Of a stretch of 64,000 nucleotides of DNA, positions 35,546 to 43,933 are shown piece after piece. The notes beneath the pieces were generated by a model, which was given only the letters and a program-made list of their open reading frames with translations, ran no database searches and was not told the DNA's origin. The position numbers and the translations under genes are program-made. This stretch comes from Actinomycetaceae bacterium (GTDB lineage Bacteria > Actinomycetota > Actinomycetes > Actinomycetales > Actinomycetaceae). Position 1 is the stretch's first letter, and each line of letters opens with the position of its first letter. The stretch spans positions 178,717 through 242,716 of the forward strand of contig JAQYTG010000005.1 of NCBI GenBank assembly GCA_028724905.1. The letters are read 5' to 3'.

Positions 35546-36382
35546 TCAGCGTTCCAACAACCCCCGTTGTTCGGCGCTATCAATAAGATTATTGATCGTG
35601 GCAGCTTTGAAACCTAATTTTCGGGCGATGCGTTCAAGCCTGATAAAAGCCGCGCGTTGCTCAGCTGGCGAAGCTCCCGAGTTTTCTTTCACTATCGGCA
35701 ACAAACGCAGAGCTGTGGCTGCATCTTTAGCCTTATCGGTGCTCAGATAGCTAAGCCCGAGGAGGCGGGCATTGTGATCCGCTTTTCGCCACGCACGGCT
35801 AGCAAAGTGGGCTGCGCGTTGAAAGTTTCTTGCCTGCACAGCAGTCGTGTTTTTGCCGTCAAGAGCCAATTCAGCATCCTGCAGCTTGCGATAGCGCTCA
35901 TAGAAATGCCCCGTTTCCGGCACTCTCGTATCTTGCAGAGCAGGAAAGTGGAAGAGCATATCCCAATCCGTCTCAGCGGCAAGGATGTTTTGATGGATCT
36001 CTTGCATTTGCTGACGCCCATTAGCCACCATGCGAGCCACGCTTTCCTCAGTGGAAAATCCTTGCGGGGTATCAAATTGCTCCAGCACTTTGCGCTTGCG
36101 TCGTTCAATGGCCGCAACCATTGCATAGCAAACTACTACACATACGGCTGCCGCAATAAAATTCTTCACAATTAAATTATTTAGGATCCAGGGCAGCCCT
36201 CGTTGGCTGAGAGTATTCTCGGCATTAAGCACGGTGAGAGTAGCAAAAAATCCCACAAATCCCAAGAAAGAGAACGTAAACCTTCCCCACCGCATCGGAT
36301 AGTATGCCGTCACCTGATAAAAAACAGATGCTACAAAGAGAGCGATGAGAAGTATCGACATGAGAACTAGCGGCATGGTCAC
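35546..36382 (-). CDS. Membrane protein, paralogue 1 of a tandem pair
   Basis: 278 residues. Three hydrophobic helices lie in the N-terminal 105 residues (about 3-24, 32-52 and 73-93), followed by a cytosolic helical domain. The cytosolic part carries LFHFPALQDTRVPETGHFYE, DKAKDAATALRLLPIV and RIARKLGFKAATINNLID. All three blocks recur in the adjacent upstream gene, so the two arose by duplication. It overlaps that gene by 4 nt. Function unknown; the repeated C-terminal domain suggests a protein-binding module beneath the membrane. Confidence 0.8.
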   Translation of the reverse strand: MTMPLVLMSILLIALFVASVFYQVTAYYPMRWGRFTFSFLGFVGFFATLTVLNAENTLSQRGLPWILNNLIVKNFIAAAVCVVVCYAMVAAIERRKRKVLEQFDTPQGFSTEESVARMVANGRQQMQEIHQNILAAETDWDMLFHFPALQDTRVPETGHFYERYRKLQDAELALDGKNTTAVQARNFQRAAHFASRAWRKADHNARLLGLSYLSTDKAKDAATALRLLPIVKENSGASPAEQRAAFIRLERIARKLGFKAATINNLIDSAEQRGLLER

Positions 36383-37377
36383 TCATTCCCATCTGTGATC
36401 ATTGAGCGCATGGCTGCTCCGTCTAACATTGTGGCAGTGACGGCAGGCTGAAAACCAAGCGAACGGGCAATACGTTCCAGGCGCGCATAGGCGGTTTGTC
36501 GTTCATTCTCAGAAGCGCCAGAATCTGGATCAATCACGGGCAATAGTCTAATAGCGGTGGCAGCATCTGCGGCTTTTTGGGTATCGAGATACGTCAAACC
36601 GACTTCGCGGGCGTGAGATGTGGCGTACTTCCAAGCCTGAGTTGCCTTTTGAGCACAGTCCAAAAATGCGCGTATCGCGGTGTGGCTCGCATGGAGGTCA
36701 TCTGCCATGAGTTCTGCCTCTGAAAGCTCACGGAACAGCTGATAAAACTTAGCCGTCTGCGGCACGCTCATATCCTGCAAAGCTGGAAAATGAAAGAGCG
36801 TATCCCAATCATTCTCACTTTCATACACCTCAGCACGCAGCTCCTTGGTGATGCGTTGTGCTTTCGCTTTCATCGACGCGGCAGAGCTAGGAGCTTTGTA
36901 TCGCGACGTGCTTTTAGAGCTATCGGCCGTGCGGACAGAATGAGATGCCGATCGCTGTGAAGCCTTCTCGCGCACGACCATTGCTTTATGTAAATCCGGA
37001 ATAATTGATGCCAGCGCGTAGCACACCAGCCAAACGATCGGGAGGGCAACCACAGCTCCCAGCAATCCCAGCAAAAAATCATTCCACAAATCGTTCAACC
37101 CGTATGAGGCGAAGCCTTTCCCAGCTGTATTTATAAAAAATGCACGATGAATTACTTTGGAAAGCCCGAATATCATTGCACCAGCAAAAATAATGAGATT
37201 CGCTACCCACACCGGCAAACGCTCGTTTATAACTGCTCGATAGATTTTCTCTTCTCGTGAAAGATTCTTGCGCTTCTTGCCACGAGCATTCAAGATGAAA
37301 AGCTCCACATGAAAAGCACCAAAAAGAATAAGCGCGAAAGCACAGGCTATTAAACCGATTCCCAGCACGTCAGCCAT
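36379..37377 (-). CDS. Membrane protein, paralogue 2 of a tandem pair
   Basis: 332 residues. Helices at about 5-28, 57-78 and 98-125 precede a Ser/Lys-rich linker and a cytosolic domain with LFHFPALQDMSVPQTAKFYQ, QKAADAATAIRLLPVID and RIARSLGFQPAVTATMLDGA, homologous to the next gene. Distributive, two-membrane-protein operon with 4-nt overlap. Not recognised as any named family. It starts immediately right of the ddh locus and just before phage debris, so it marks the last ordinary chromosomal gene before the mobile island. Confidence 0.8.
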   Translation of the reverse strand: MADVLGIGLIACAFALILFGAFHVELFILNARGKKRKNLSREEKIYRAVINERLPVWVANLIIFAGAMIFGLSKVIHRAFFINTAGKGFASYGLNDLWNDFLLGLLGAVVALPIVWLVCYALASIIPDLHKAMVVREKASQRSASHSVRTADSSKSTSRYKAPSSAASMKAKAQRITKELRAEVYESENDWDTLFHFPALQDMSVPQTAKFYQLFRELSEAELMADDLHASHTAIRAFLDCAQKATQAWKYATSHAREVGLTYLDTQKAADAATAIRLLPVIDPDSGASENERQTAYARLERIARSLGFQPAVTATMLDGAAMRSMITDGNE

Positions 37378-37479
37378 TGCATCCTTCCCGCTTTTTCAAC
37401 AGTTGTCATATCGAGATCCGATTCCAGTTTATACGATGGTTCATGTGCTCATCACAAGGTAATAACGCCCGATGACGTC

Positions 37480-37735
37480 ACTCTAAATAGGGCAAAGCCC
37501 GCCATCTGGCAACACCACATAGCAAAGCCAGTGATTCGGCAGCATCACCGTCTCTCTTGGCAACCTGAGTTTTGCTAGTACGAAAGGCGTGCCGTTCATC
37601 GCCCTCCCATGAGGCCGGAGGTTGGCTTATGTGAAGCCGGAGCTGGATGTGAATCGCTTTGGCAACACGTCCATCACGTATTGGGGGCAAGGCATAGGCC
37701 GCAAATGGCAGCAACTCAGACCTAGAGCAGAGCCA
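37480..37735 (+). pseudogene. Fragment of phage family A DNA polymerase (C-terminal part)
   Basis: Conceptual translation gives SLGNLSF, then VPFIALP, a TGA stop, then GRRLAYVKPELDVNRFGNTS and ITYWGQGIGRKWQQL. This aligns with the intact phage polymerase in this window (its 56065-56225 part: GDLSFEKKSG, GRRLAYVQPGIGVNRFGGTS, ITYWGQGVARKWQKL). The upstream portion is frameshifted and the catalytic motif C region is missing, so it is a decayed remnant of a related but distinct phage. Confidence 0.8.
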
Positions 37736-37877
37736 CACAAAGTAGCTCTGACACCACGTCTCCCGCGTCTAAACGGAGATCCAGCCCACTCCCAACCAGA
37801 CGGTTGAGGCGGGCTGAACGATTAACCTCATGATACTCCATAACCCCACCCCTGATTCCAGCTGATTTCGCTCACCC

Positions 37878-37935
37878 CCGTCCGGTTTCGGCTTCTGCCG
37901 TGGCCTACAGCAGAGAGCCACACAAGGTGGCTCTC
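37878..37935 (+). promoter_or_regulatory. Phage leader: 34-nt element plus GAGAGCC hairpin
   Basis: The 34-nt element (37878-37911; CCGTCCGG at its left, CTGCCGTGGC near its right) matches copies at 51510, 57467 and 57532 without gaps. It is followed by a hairpin GAGAGCC(A)/(T)GGCTCTC at 37913-37935, 26 nt before the antirepressor fragment start. A diverged second copy of the hairpin lies at about 37735-37757. Confidence 0.65.
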
Positions 37936-37961
37936 CCTGAGTCCACGAAAGGAACCACATT

Positions 37962-38117
37962 ATGGCTGCTAGCCTTCAAGTGTTCACCAACCCTGCGTTC
38001 GGACAGATCCGTACCGTCACCGTTGACGGCATCATCATGTTTGCCGGAAAAGACCTCGCCACAGCTCTCGGCTACGAGAATCCCACCAAAGCTGTACGTA
38101 TGCATTGCCGCCAAGCC
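37962..38117 (+). pseudogene. Antirepressor fragment cut by insertion sequence
   Basis: The ATG at 37962 follows GAAAGGAACC. The reading SLQVFTNPAFGQIRTVTVDG, then KDLATALGYENPTKAVRMHC, matches the BRO-N start of the intact antirepressor at 57618. Homology stops at HCRQA, exactly where the insertion sequence begins; the in-frame stop beyond lies in IS sequence. Confidence 0.85.
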
Positions 38118-38149
38118 CCGGGTTTTGTAGAGGCTGATTTTTCTGTTTC

Positions 38150-39078
38150 TTAGGCCGCCATGGTGTGGGGCTTGTGCTGGCTGGCCCAGCGTTGATGGAC
38201 TTCTTCGGGCGTGTGGTACCCTAGTTGGGAATGAATCCGCCTGTGGTTGTACCACGCGACCCATTTTGACGTTTCCGCGAGGACTTCGATGAGTCCGGTC
38301 CAGTGGCGGCGCTCGATGAGCTCGCCTTTGTATACGGAGTTCAGTGCTTCAGCCATCGCATTATCGTAGGAATCCCCACGAGATCCCACGGAGGCGATAG
38401 CTTCTGATTCGGCGAGGGTTTCACCATAGCGAACGGAACGGAACTGGACCCCGCGATCTGAGTGGTGGACGAGCCCGGAGACGTCCTCGCCAGCGCGGTA
38501 CCTCGCTGCTAGTGCCATCGTTAAAGCGTCCCTGGCCAGCGATTCGCGCAAGTGGTTCGTGACCTTCCAGCCGACGATCTGGCGAGTGAAGACATCGAGA
38601 ATGAAAGCGACATACACCCACCCAGCCCGTGTGGGCACGTACGTAATGTCGGCAACCCACAACTGGTTCGGTGCCGGAGCGAGGAACTGTCGGTCCACGA
38701 GATCGGCAGGACAATCCTCAGCACGTGCTGACGCCGTCTTCGGCCTTTTGCTTTTCGGCCGTTTTCCATCGATCCCCAGCTCGCGCATGAGTCGTTCGAC
38801 CGTGCACCTGGCCACATGACCGAACTGCTCGGCATAGTCACGATTGGCCAATCGCCACATCTTCCGCACCCCGTAACAGGAGTAGTTCCCTCATACACCT
38901 CCTAGATCACCACCTTCAAAGCACGGTCTCGTCAGCTCCTGGCCGAAGGTTGGCGCTTCTTAAACGCGTAATACGAGCTCACAGCGATCCGTGCAGCAGT
39001 ACCCGACAGGGCGCGCACGATCGGCTCGACTCCGAACTCGTCACGGTTCTCGTCGATGAAATTGACGATTATCTTCAA
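38150..39078 (-). pseudogene. IS3-family transposase orfB (DDE integrase), frameshifted
   Basis: From about 39078 the reading KIIVNFIDENRDEFGVEPIV, then AVSSYYAFKKRQPSAR, is the normal OrfB start, but after RQPSAR there is a frameshift near 38945, a TAG near 38915 (in VI*EVYEG) and another frameshift near 38890. From 38869 the frame is open to the end and keeps the DDE residues: D in LWVADITYVP, D in VHHSDRGVQF and E in NSVYKGELIE. Without the N-terminal HTH-like part fused in frame, no functional transposase can be made. Confidence 0.85.
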
Positions 39079-39380
39079 GGGCGGCCTGGCTCCGCCGCGA
39101 AAAAAGCCGATGCTCGCTTAAGAATCTCATTCACGCGTCTGGCTTCAGCGAGCTCTGCGCGCAATCGACGGTTCTCCACCTCCAGGTCAACCGACTCCAC
39201 CGGCATCGCCTTACCAGACTCCTTGTGCTTACGCACCCAGACCCGCAATGTCTCCTTACTCATCCCCAATTCACGAGCCACACGAGTAATCGCCCCTGTC
39301 GCCGTGTCCGGATCCGCCTGAGCATGCAACACGAGCTCAACCGCACGAGCCTTCAACTCACTTGTATACTTCACTGGCAC
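39075..39380 (-). CDS. IS3-family OrfA
   Basis: 101 residues from the GTG at 39380 (GGAG upstream). It has an HTH_Tnp_1-type start KYTSELKARAVELVLHA, ITRVARELGMSKETLRVWVR (helix-turn-helix), then a leucine-zipper-like ENRRLRAELAEARRVNEILK. It overlaps the start of orfB by 4 nt in a different frame, the arrangement used for programmed -1 frameshifting. It appears intact but its partner is broken. Confidence 0.85.
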   Translation of the reverse strand: MPVKYTSELKARAVELVLHAQADPDTATGAITRVARELGMSKETLRVWVRKHKESGKAMPVESVDLEVENRRLRAELAEARRVNEILKRASAFFAAEPGRP

Positions 39381-39425
39381 GAGAGAATCTCCTTCATCCA
39401 ATCTCCCTGCCTCTATTATCCCCGG

Positions 39426-39775
39426 AGCAGTTCATAGGCCGCCCATACCATCGTGCACCGCCACTGGCCAGGATCCAAGAACACACCTGGAGCAAGTAAC
39501 TCAGGATGCTGGCGGTGCAGGTACGAGCTGAGGCAGATGCGTTCGAAGGCAGCGTTATGCGCTTCTTTCACCACACTCGGGTCAACCAGAGTATGAAGGA
39601 TCTCGTCGGGCAGTTCTTCTCGACCTGTAAGGTCGATGACGATCGGTGGTTGGCGGTCGATCGAATACCCAAATAACACCATCTGGAAGTCGTCGTGGGC
39701 AGCGTAGGGGTAGACCCCGGTCATGGCGAGATTCACTGGTGAAAAGGTCTCGATATCGATAGCTAGATGACGCAT
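39426..39775 (-). pseudogene. Fragment of phage family A DNA polymerase (N-terminal part)
   Basis: The ATG at 39775 with GGAGACC upstream starts RHLAIDIETFSPVNLAMTGV, then HNAAFERICLSSYLHRQHP and RCTMVWAA, homologous to the first 115 residues of the intact polymerase at 54551 (CDLETFSPINLAKAGV, RCSMVWAA). It is cut by the insertion sequence at about 39426. Orientation is opposite to the polymerase fragment at 37480, so the two are not simply the ends of one gene. Confidence 0.8.
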
Positions 39776-39842
39776 CCCGGTCTCCTATCTGGACATGGGT
39801 GAATGGGGGAACCAGGCTGGCTGGCTCCCCACTCCCCCGTGT

Positions 39843-39960
39843 TACTTGACGTCTAGCTCGGCCTTGAGGCGAGCCAGCTCAGCATCTTCTTCAGCGATGA
39901 GTGCCTCGATGCGCTCGCGGCTTATCGGGGCATATATCCCACGATGCGCGGGCGTGCCGA
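39843..39960 (-). pseudogene. 3' end of a phage gene
   Basis: On the - strand an open frame runs GTPAHRGIYAPISRERIEAL then IAEEDAELARLKAELDVK and stops, 67 nt before the polymerase fragment start. The 5' part is lost at about 39960, where methyltransferase sequence begins on the other strand. The encoded helix is typical of small phage proteins; function unknown. Confidence 0.5.
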
Positions 39961-41067
39961 CATTTTCGTTGGTTTCTTTGAGCGCGGCCTGAATATGCTC
40001 AAACCGGGTGGCCGTTTGACCTTTATTTGCGCGGATCGATGGATGCGCAACAGCTATGGCAGTGCATTACGGGAAAAGATTATTCACGGATACAGCATGG
40101 ATGACGTGATTGTGATGCACAACGTGAACGCATTCGAAGAAAAAGTAAGCGCATATCCAGCAATCGTGAACATCCACAAAGGCCATCAGGGCGCCGTGAA
40201 CGTGGCGAATGCTACAGCGTCATTCTCAGAACGTGACGCGAATGCATACTTGGCTTGGCGAGCCTCAGGCGCCTCAAATTGGCATAACGATGCTTTCGGC
40301 GGCACAAATGAGCCATTGGCATACTTCTAGCAGTGTCTGGCCTGATGGGAGCCCTGACGACTTGCGGTGGCTTTCCTAGCTTGACGATATGCCACTGATT
40401 GAGCAAGATGACGTGTCACTCGGTATTGGGATCGCTACTGGAGCCGACAAAATATATATCCGCAAGGAAGCTGACGTGGAGGCGGATCGGCTGGTGCCAA
40501 TGGTCACGCCAGGAGCGATTAAAGGCACGGAGTTTACGTGGACTGGCGAGAAACTGGTGAGCCCGTGGCAGGGACGGCAGCTGGTGGATCTTTCACGCTA
40601 TCCGCACTTAGAGCGATACTATGAAGCCCACCAGGATCAGCTTCGGCAGCGCAACGTGGCACGCCGCTCTCACGCTTGGTGGCGCACGATTGATTCATTC
40701 AATCCAACACTACATCACCCACGATTTGCTCGTGATGCAGGATAGGAAACTACATGCACACCCTATCCGCGTGCCCGCAGGATATTATCCGCATCACGGC
40801 TTAACGTGGTTTTCCTCGAATCGGTGGAATCTGGATGCCCTTGGTGGGCTATTGATGTCTGAGCCTGTGGAGAAGCAAGTGGCGGCTTATTGCGTACGGA
40901 AGCGTGGAGGCACTCTTCGCTTCCAGCCCACCGTGATGCGCAAAGTACGGCTACCAAAACTAGCTGACGTCCCGCCGGAGATTGCAGAAGAACTAGCAAG
41001 TGCTTTCCACTGCTATGATCGCCAACGCGCTAGCGAAGCCGCATGGAAACTGTACCCAACGATGTAG
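39961..41067 (+). pseudogene. Degenerate type II N6-adenine methyltransferase (PaeR7I/Eco57I-like)
   Basis: The 5' part with the SAM-binding motif is missing. The remaining reading starts ADIFVGFFERGLNMLKPGGR, LTFICADRWMRNSYGSAL, then breaks near 40330. It resumes as SVWPDGSPDDLRWLS, a TAG, then DDVSLGIGIATGADKIYI, and shifts again near 40715 to LLVMQDRKLHAHPIRVPAGY and FQPTVMRKVRLPKLADVPPE. These are the C-terminal and target-recognition blocks of Eco57I/PaeR7I-type methylases. At least two frameshifts and one stop show it is dead. The next gene is a matching PaeR7I-type nuclease remnant. Confidence 0.8.
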
Positions 41068-41076
41068 CCTAATCTC

Positions 41077-41765
41077 GTGGATAAGCAAGATCACGAACGA
41101 ATCATCACTGCTATCGATTTTTGGGTGAAAACCAAACTCGAACAACAACAGTATTCTCAAGCAAGCGGCCACGCCCAAGGCGGCACTCGCGCCGCAGTCA
41201 CTGGCGGTAAACACAAGGTCGGCATCAACCAGCTCATTTTAGACGAGCTCCAAGAACTATGCCTCACCGGCGTCACCCACTATACAGACCGGAAAGCCAC
41301 GTGCCCGGCTATTACCGAGCATCAAAATCGTGGGATCTGCTCGTGCTGCGTGATGAGGAGCCAGTGCTCGCAATCGAATACAAATCAATGACCGACTCCG
41401 AGGGCAAGAATCTCAATAATCGAGCTAATAAAGTGATCGGCTCTGCTCAGGATTTGCGCCGGGCACAAGACGCCGGTTTGCTTTCTGCCACAATGAAACG
41501 CGGTTACGTGTTTCTCATGGAAGTGACGCCCGCCGTGCAAGTTCCAGTAGAAGTGACTACTCAAGTCGGGCATCCTGACCCTGCGTTCGAGCAGGCAAGC
41601 TACCTTCAACGCATGGCTCTCATGTGCCAACGACTACGCGATGATGGCCTCTATCATATGGCATGGGCATTAGGGGTGAAACGCAATCCCATCGGTTTTG
41701 TCGAACCACTCGAAACCGTGAACTGGGACAGGTTTAAGGCCGATTTGCGCAACTCGTTCATCTAA
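41077..41765 (+). pseudogene. Degenerate PaeR7I-family restriction endonuclease
   Basis: Starts MDKQDHERIITAIDFWVKTK and reads to TGVTHYTDRKAT, then frameshifts near 41300 into VPGYYRASKSWDLLVLRDEE, PVLAIEYKSMTDSEGKNLNN and on to the stop. The PD-(D/E)xK site is visible (WDLLV ... AIEYK). The R-EYRASKSWDLLV and NNRANKVIGSAQDL blocks are characteristic of the PaeR7I family, whose members cut CTCGAG. A single frameshift appears sufficient to inactivate it. It follows its likely methyltransferase by 9 nt. Confidence 0.85.
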
Positions 41766-41891
41766 AATATCAGCACCATCCAGTCACTATAAGAAACACA
41801 CTTGTTTTCGGATTAGCCGCAAAACTTAACCTCTTAGCTAATTACTTCAATAGTTCTTGCCCAGCAAAGTCGATCAACGCGGCGTATGCGC

Positions 41892-43223
41892 CTATTTCTC
41901 TGCCTGTTTCTTCTGCTCCACCCAGTATTTTTCTTGACGGTCGAGATAGCGTTTACACTTCCTATAGGAGAATATAGCGGCAAGCCCCTGGAACAAGCGC
42001 AATAATGCTAGCTCACTCACAAGTGCGGTGATAATAGCGAGCCATCGAGCCCACGCACAGATATCAGCCGAATTGAAGGCACTTATCACTAATAAGAATG
42101 ACATTATAATAAGAAGTACAGGTAATACTCCTATGCAGACTTTCGCGCCTCTCCATTTTTTATCTTCACCCCATTTAGCGACGGGAGCGGCATCTGCAAA
42201 AGATAATAAAACCAATAGAAAGGCGATGAATGCAAAAATGATTGCAAAACATCCTGCGTAAAATGTGAACTCTCTTTCTGGTGTATGTATCCCGAAGCAA
42301 ACAATATACGTAACTTCCACCACAAAAGCGATTGTGCCTATGACCCACCAGCCTTTCCCTTGCCAAAAGTTTATCCAGATTTCATGCCAGCGGGTATCTT
42401 TTTTGGGTGATGGCTGCTCTGAGGCAAACAACGTTCTGAAGTAGGAGATGGCTTCTTGGGTTTTCCAATCCAAGCCCTGTTTCTTGTTGAGGCCAAAAAT
42501 GTGATCTGTGTCTTTAGCGATAAAGGAAAAGAGGGTGCAGTGGATGAACACAATGAGCACAAGCACAATCTTCTGCCCATTTGTGAGCGCTCCATTCCCG
42601 AAAGGCAAAATCCGAGAAAGAAGTATGCTCGCTGAGCATACAATTGATATTTGGAATAGCCAGGCTGGATTTGCGTTGAGTTTTTTGAGCCTGTTAGTGA
42701 ATTTCTGGCTCTTTTCTTCTAAGAGTTTTTGATCTATTTTTTCTCTATCAATGGAGAAGCTAGAGTCGCTGACTTGAATTGCAGGCGTGCTGATTTTGAT
42801 GAATTCCTTTTTAGCCTTGTTTGTTTTCCTTCTCTCACGGCTTGCAGTGTTGGTTACTGTTTCTTTCACGGCATACCAAATCGTCACAGTTGTGAGAATC
42901 GTGCCAGATAAGGTGAGTAAATCTGCGAAGTTTAGGCTAGTGAAGGGTGGCGTGAATATAGATCTAACAGGGTCTACTTGTTCGCCAGATTGCGTGAAAA
43001 TTGCAAAAAGATTTTCTAGAAGAAAAGGTATAATCGGCCAAAGAAATATCGTAAAAATAAATACGAGCAGTACAAATCCTATTTCTGGTTTAGTGAGAGC
43101 TTTGCCGATTCGTTCAGAACAATCAGCGTTCTTAGGATTAGACTTTTTCTGGTGTCGCGTGTGTGCGCATGGAAAACGACGCTTAAGCAAATCATCGTTG
43201 TACTCCGCGCTGTTGATACTCAT
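41892..43223 (-). CDS. Multi-pass membrane protein, unknown, AT-rich
   Basis: 443 residues with about eight membrane helices (about 48-70, 98-118, 190-210, 216-236, 298-318, 326-348, 366-386 and 392-412) and a charged stretch between helices 2 and 3 (NTASRERRKTNKAKKEF). The C-terminus is basic. The start ATG has AAGGAT upstream. The coding sequence is clearly more AT-rich than the chromosomal flanks, and it lies between a dead and a live restriction system, so it was probably acquired horizontally. No known domain was recognised; a membrane effector or immunity component of a defence system is possible but unsupported. Confidence 0.7.
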   Translation of the reverse strand: MSINSAEYNDDLLKRRFPCAHTRHQKKSNPKNADCSERIGKALTKPEIGFVLLVFIFTIFLWPIIPFLLENLFAIFTQSGEQVDPVRSIFTPPFTSLNFADLLTLSGTILTTVTIWYAVKETVTNTASRERRKTNKAKKEFIKISTPAIQVSDSSFSIDREKIDQKLLEEKSQKFTNRLKKLNANPAWLFQISIVCSASILLSRILPFGNGALTNGQKIVLVLIVFIHCTLFSFIAKDTDHIFGLNKKQGLDWKTQEAISYFRTLFASEQPSPKKDTRWHEIWINFWQGKGWWVIGTIAFVVEVTYIVCFGIHTPEREFTFYAGCFAIIFAFIAFLLVLLSFADAAPVAKWGEDKKWRGAKVCIGVLPVLLIIMSFLLVISAFNSADICAWARWLAIITALVSELALLRLFQGLAAIFSYRKCKRYLDRQEKYWVEQKKQAEK

Positions 43224-43933
43224 GGGGCTTATCCTTAAAACTAATGTTAATGAGATTCTACCAAGCTCAATGTTTCATTCGACCTGCGTTGCATGCTAGC
43301 AAAAATACTACGCATTTTTGCGCACAATTTCGTTGCCCTCACTAATAAAAATCGGAGCCTAACGGCTACACTTTCACCGTTCAGGCAAAACAAAAGGACG
43401 CTCACTTTGTATCAAAATGAGCGTCCTAGTGGTTATCTAGCTGCCGAAGATGATACAAAATAGCAGGCATTGCGATGGCGGCCGGAGTGGGCTTTTTCGC
43501 TTGATAGCAAGCCAAAACGGTGGCTCGTACCTAGACAATGAAGTATCACAGATGCGCCAGAACGATGACTGATGGGACGCGCTCGAAGCTGGCTTACAGA
43601 AACTTGGCGCACTCTCCCCTGCCGAGAATGCCTGCCGCGCAATTGTTGGCTCTGCCGCGAAAAGGTTGCTCCACATCCCTCTGCCGGATCGCACAAGCGT
43701 CCGTATTGGATACAAGGGCGATTAGGCGGTCGGCGATGATCTGAGCGGGCTTTTGGCTTGATACTAGACGAAATGGCGCTCGCGGCTGTGCGCATAGTGC
43801 TCACCTCCCGCCCAGATTCCGGTCACTCCGGCTGGCAAGGGTAAAGGACGATGACGCCTGTGAACCCAAGGACACTGCCAGAGCCGAGACTCGCGCAAAG
43901 GTACGAGAGTCGCCAAAAGGTCTACAATACAAT
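43224..43933. other. Intergenic region, no convincing gene
   Basis: 710 nt. A hairpin lies at 43395-43427. The part 43440-43930 contains two diverged copies of a GGGCTTTT-GCTTGATA block (43489 and 43748), suggesting decayed sequence, but no reading frame resembles a protein. CGAGACTCGCGCAAAGGTACGAGAGTC near 43887 can fold. Confidence 0.45.
43395..43427. terminator. Hairpin terminator
   Basis: AGGACGCTCA pairs with TGAGCGTCCT (10 bp) with an inner TTTG/CAAA pairing, in the gap between the membrane protein gene and the endonuclease candidate. Confidence 0.6.

Larger units (their letters stand above)
38117..39425. mobile_element. IS3-family insertion sequence, inactive
   Basis: About 1.31 kb. 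The terminal inverted repeats are visible: inward-reading left end CCGGGTTTTGTAGAGGCTGA from 38118 and right end CCGGGGATAATAGAGGCAGG from 39425 on the other strand. AGC flanks both ends (38114-38116 and 39426-39428), consistent with a 3-bp target duplication. It carries orfA and a broken orfB. The two flanks belong to different phage genes in opposite orientations, so either the target was already rearranged or the IS took part in an inversion. Confidence 0.85.

Noticed and set aside
43433..43804. 123-residue - strand reading between the membrane protein and endonuclease candidate
   Set aside because: Arg/Ser/His-rich with no hydrophobic core pattern and no ribosome site; overlapping frames are equally open.
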